A DNA stretch of 28,573 bases from contig JBFISM010000032.1 in assembly GCA_041608535.1 (NCBI GenBank), positions 1 through 28,573 on the forward strand. The letters run 5' to 3'. Shown piece by piece: positions 27,684 to 28,573 of this stretch. A program made the translations under genes and the position numbers. The notes beneath the pieces are model-generated. The model ran no database searches, was not told the origin of the DNA, and saw only the letters and a list, made by a program, of their open reading frames with translations. This DNA is from JBFISM01 sp041608535 (GTDB lineage: Bacteria; Actinomycetota; Acidimicrobiia; Spongiisociales; UBA5794). The first letter of the stretch is position 1; each line of letters opens with the position of its first letter.

Positions 27684-28420
27684 GCGAGTGCGTTCTCCAG
27701 GCCGGAGCCTCCAACGAACACGGCCGAGGCACGTCCCCGCTGCATCCAGCGGTGGCATGAGGCGAAATCGAGATCCCGAGGAAGACCAGAGATGTTGAGA
27801 TCGGCCTGCAGCTCGCCGAGCTGGTCTTCGAAATCGCCGGTCACCACGTTGATCGTGGCCCGGATCCGGGAGATCTCGGTGAGTTCCAACAGGCGGGCCC
27901 GCTGCGCATCGATCTCGCTCTCGTCGGAACGCACCCTTTGGTGACTCACGCAGCGGGCTGTTCGTGGCGCTTGCGGAGTGGGCTGCCAAGAAGACGAGCG
28001 TGCTACCCGATTCGAGCGATCGGGCGTGGAAACCCAATCTCCTGATCCCCGTGGAGGATCCTGGTGAGCTCCGCGCAACAGATAGCCGCATACCGCCACA
28101 ACCACCATGGCTGCCGCCAGCCCAAAGACCGGGTTGATGATGAACATCGCGAAGAAGCATCCCAACGTGCCGAATCCGGCAATCGAACGAGGGATACGGA
28201 ACGTGGGTCGAAAGCTGAGCAGCCCGAGGCTCTGCTCGATGAGCACCACCACATTGATCATGGCGTAGATGAGGAGGAAGAACATGGTGACGAGCGGGGC
28301 GATGGCGTTGAGATCGCGCAGCATGAGCGCACCCAGGGCGATGACTCCAGTCACCCACATGGCGTTGCGGGGTTCAACCGAAGCCGACAGCTCGGCCAGC
28401 CGCTCCTGCTTTTCGCGCTC
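27680..28420 (-). pseudogene. Broken cation-chloride-cotransporter-like permease gene
   Basis: Minus-strand reading from 28420 gives RLAELSASVEPRNAMWVTG, then two or three membrane helices (DLNAIAPLVTMFFLLIYAMI, FRPTFRIPRSIAGFGTLGCF, FGLAAAMVVVAVCGYLL), the last part of a bacterial SLC12/amino-acid-permease-like transporter. After GYLLR the frame stays open but turns into nonsense (HQDPPRGSG, SNRVARSSS). From about 27925 it resumes the family's C-terminal domain (RARLLELTEISRIRATINVV, ADLNISGLPRDLDF, SGLENALA). About 350 N-terminal residues are missing, with an in-frame stop at 28421-28423. The middle segment lies on the opposite strand. A gene finder would call an intact 226-residue protein from 28360; I think that is wrong. 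Confidence 0.75.
27925..28074 (+). other. Inverted internal segment of the permease pseudogene
   Basis: Plus-strand reading from about 27931 gives APFGDSRSGLFVALAEWAAK, then LPDSSDRAWKPNLLIPVEDP and GELR. This is the cytoplasmic linker that in intact relatives follows the YLLR helix end directly. It has no start codon of its own. Both flanks belong to the same gene on the minus strand, so this piece has been flipped in place. TGCGC (27903-27907) and its complement GCGCA (28073-28077) flank it and may mark the breakpoints. Roughly 130-150 residues normally found after this linker are missing as well. Confidence 0.7.
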
Positions 28421-28494
28421 TCAAACCGACCGACGACCCCCGCAGAGCCGCCAGGCTCGTTCGATACGATGAGTGGACGGTCAGAGGAGGTGTC

Positions 28495-28573
28495 GTGGTA
28501 CACAATCCGGACGTCGACGCCTGGTTCGCCGCCAAGGAGCATCCCCTGGAGGAGGCCATGCAGGCGGTACGGG
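28495..28573 (+). CDS. DUF1801-like protein, N-terminal fragment
   Basis: Twenty-six codons are present up to the window end: VVHNPDVDAWFAAKEHPLEE and then AMQAVR. The pattern NPDVDAWFA...HPLEEAMQAVR matches the start of DUF1801 (YdhG-like) proteins of unknown function. GTG 28495 is preceded by AGAGGAGG at ideal spacing. Only the first helix can be seen, so the family call is tentative. Confidence 0.6.
   Translation, partial: MVHNPDVDAWFAAKEHPLEEAMQAVR

Noticed and set aside
27680..28360. Intact 226-residue membrane protein
   Set aside because: The central third does not match the family on the minus strand but does on the plus strand, and the start ATG is an internal methionine of the original gene.
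1..28573. tRNA, rRNA, CRISPR arrays, insertion sequences, prophage genes, integrases
   Set aside because: None was seen. No cloverleaf with GGTTCGA-type T arm, no regularly spaced repeats of CRISPR size, and no transposase or integrase motif was found by reading.

Overview
The window is a GC-rich chromosomal segment of an actinomycete (phylum Actinomycetota). The lineage call rests on the 30-residue ribosomal protein bS22, a CsoR-type copper repressor, a PAC2-family protein, the high GC content and the many apparently leaderless genes. A member of the Acidimicrobiia or a neighbouring class is my guess; nothing here proves the class. No tRNA, rRNA, insertion sequence, prophage or CRISPR array was seen.

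Layout. Positions 1-188 hold the end of a probable cation-efflux protein. A PLP transsulfuration enzyme (253-1404) and a short cystathionine beta-synthase (6715-7668) form the two halves of a transsulfuration route, separated by secreted proteins and regulators: a discoidin-like exported protein, a lipoprotein, a NarL-type two-component pair (2870-4734), a LuxR-type regulator whose receiver lacks its phospho-acceptor, and a cysteine-containing secreted protein. Next come a DUF389 membrane protein, a class I aminotransferase, a membrane-anchored coiled-coil protein, and a complete copper-efflux operon csoR-copZ-copA with a palindrome over its promoter (11040-13899).

The ~730 bp after copA hold the most unusual element. 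Three promoter-RNA-terminator units stand in tandem (13864-14040, 14169-14362, 14405-14578). All three share TGTAAG, exactly 17 bp, then GTCTCA. All share a third box exactly 31 bp upstream of TGTAAG. Each predicted RNA has a closing stem near its 5' end and ends in an intrinsic terminator. I recognise no known RNA family in them.

Downstream are an APC amino-acid permease, a PAC2 protein, malate dehydrogenase, a small secreted protein, and an orphan form II CoxL-like molybdenum hydroxylase subunit. A Na/phosphate cotransporter follows with a PhoU-like partner, then bS22, a small membrane protein, a gamma-Glu-GABA-hydrolase-like amidotransferase, homoserine kinase, an ABC exporter pair coupled to an alpha/beta hydrolase, and a broken cation-chloride-cotransporter-like permease gene. 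In that broken gene an internal segment of about 150 bp lies in the opposite orientation. The window ends in the first codons of a DUF1801-like protein.

Two genome-style features recur. Many cytosolic or enzyme genes have a TAnnnT -10-like hexamer 6-10 nt before the start codon and no Shine-Dalgarno sequence, so they look leaderless, whereas all four secreted or lipoprotein genes have strong Shine-Dalgarno sequences. Convergent gene pairs often end in small hairpins that contain the stop codons themselves. All functional calls come from reading motifs and remembered family features; no database search was run.
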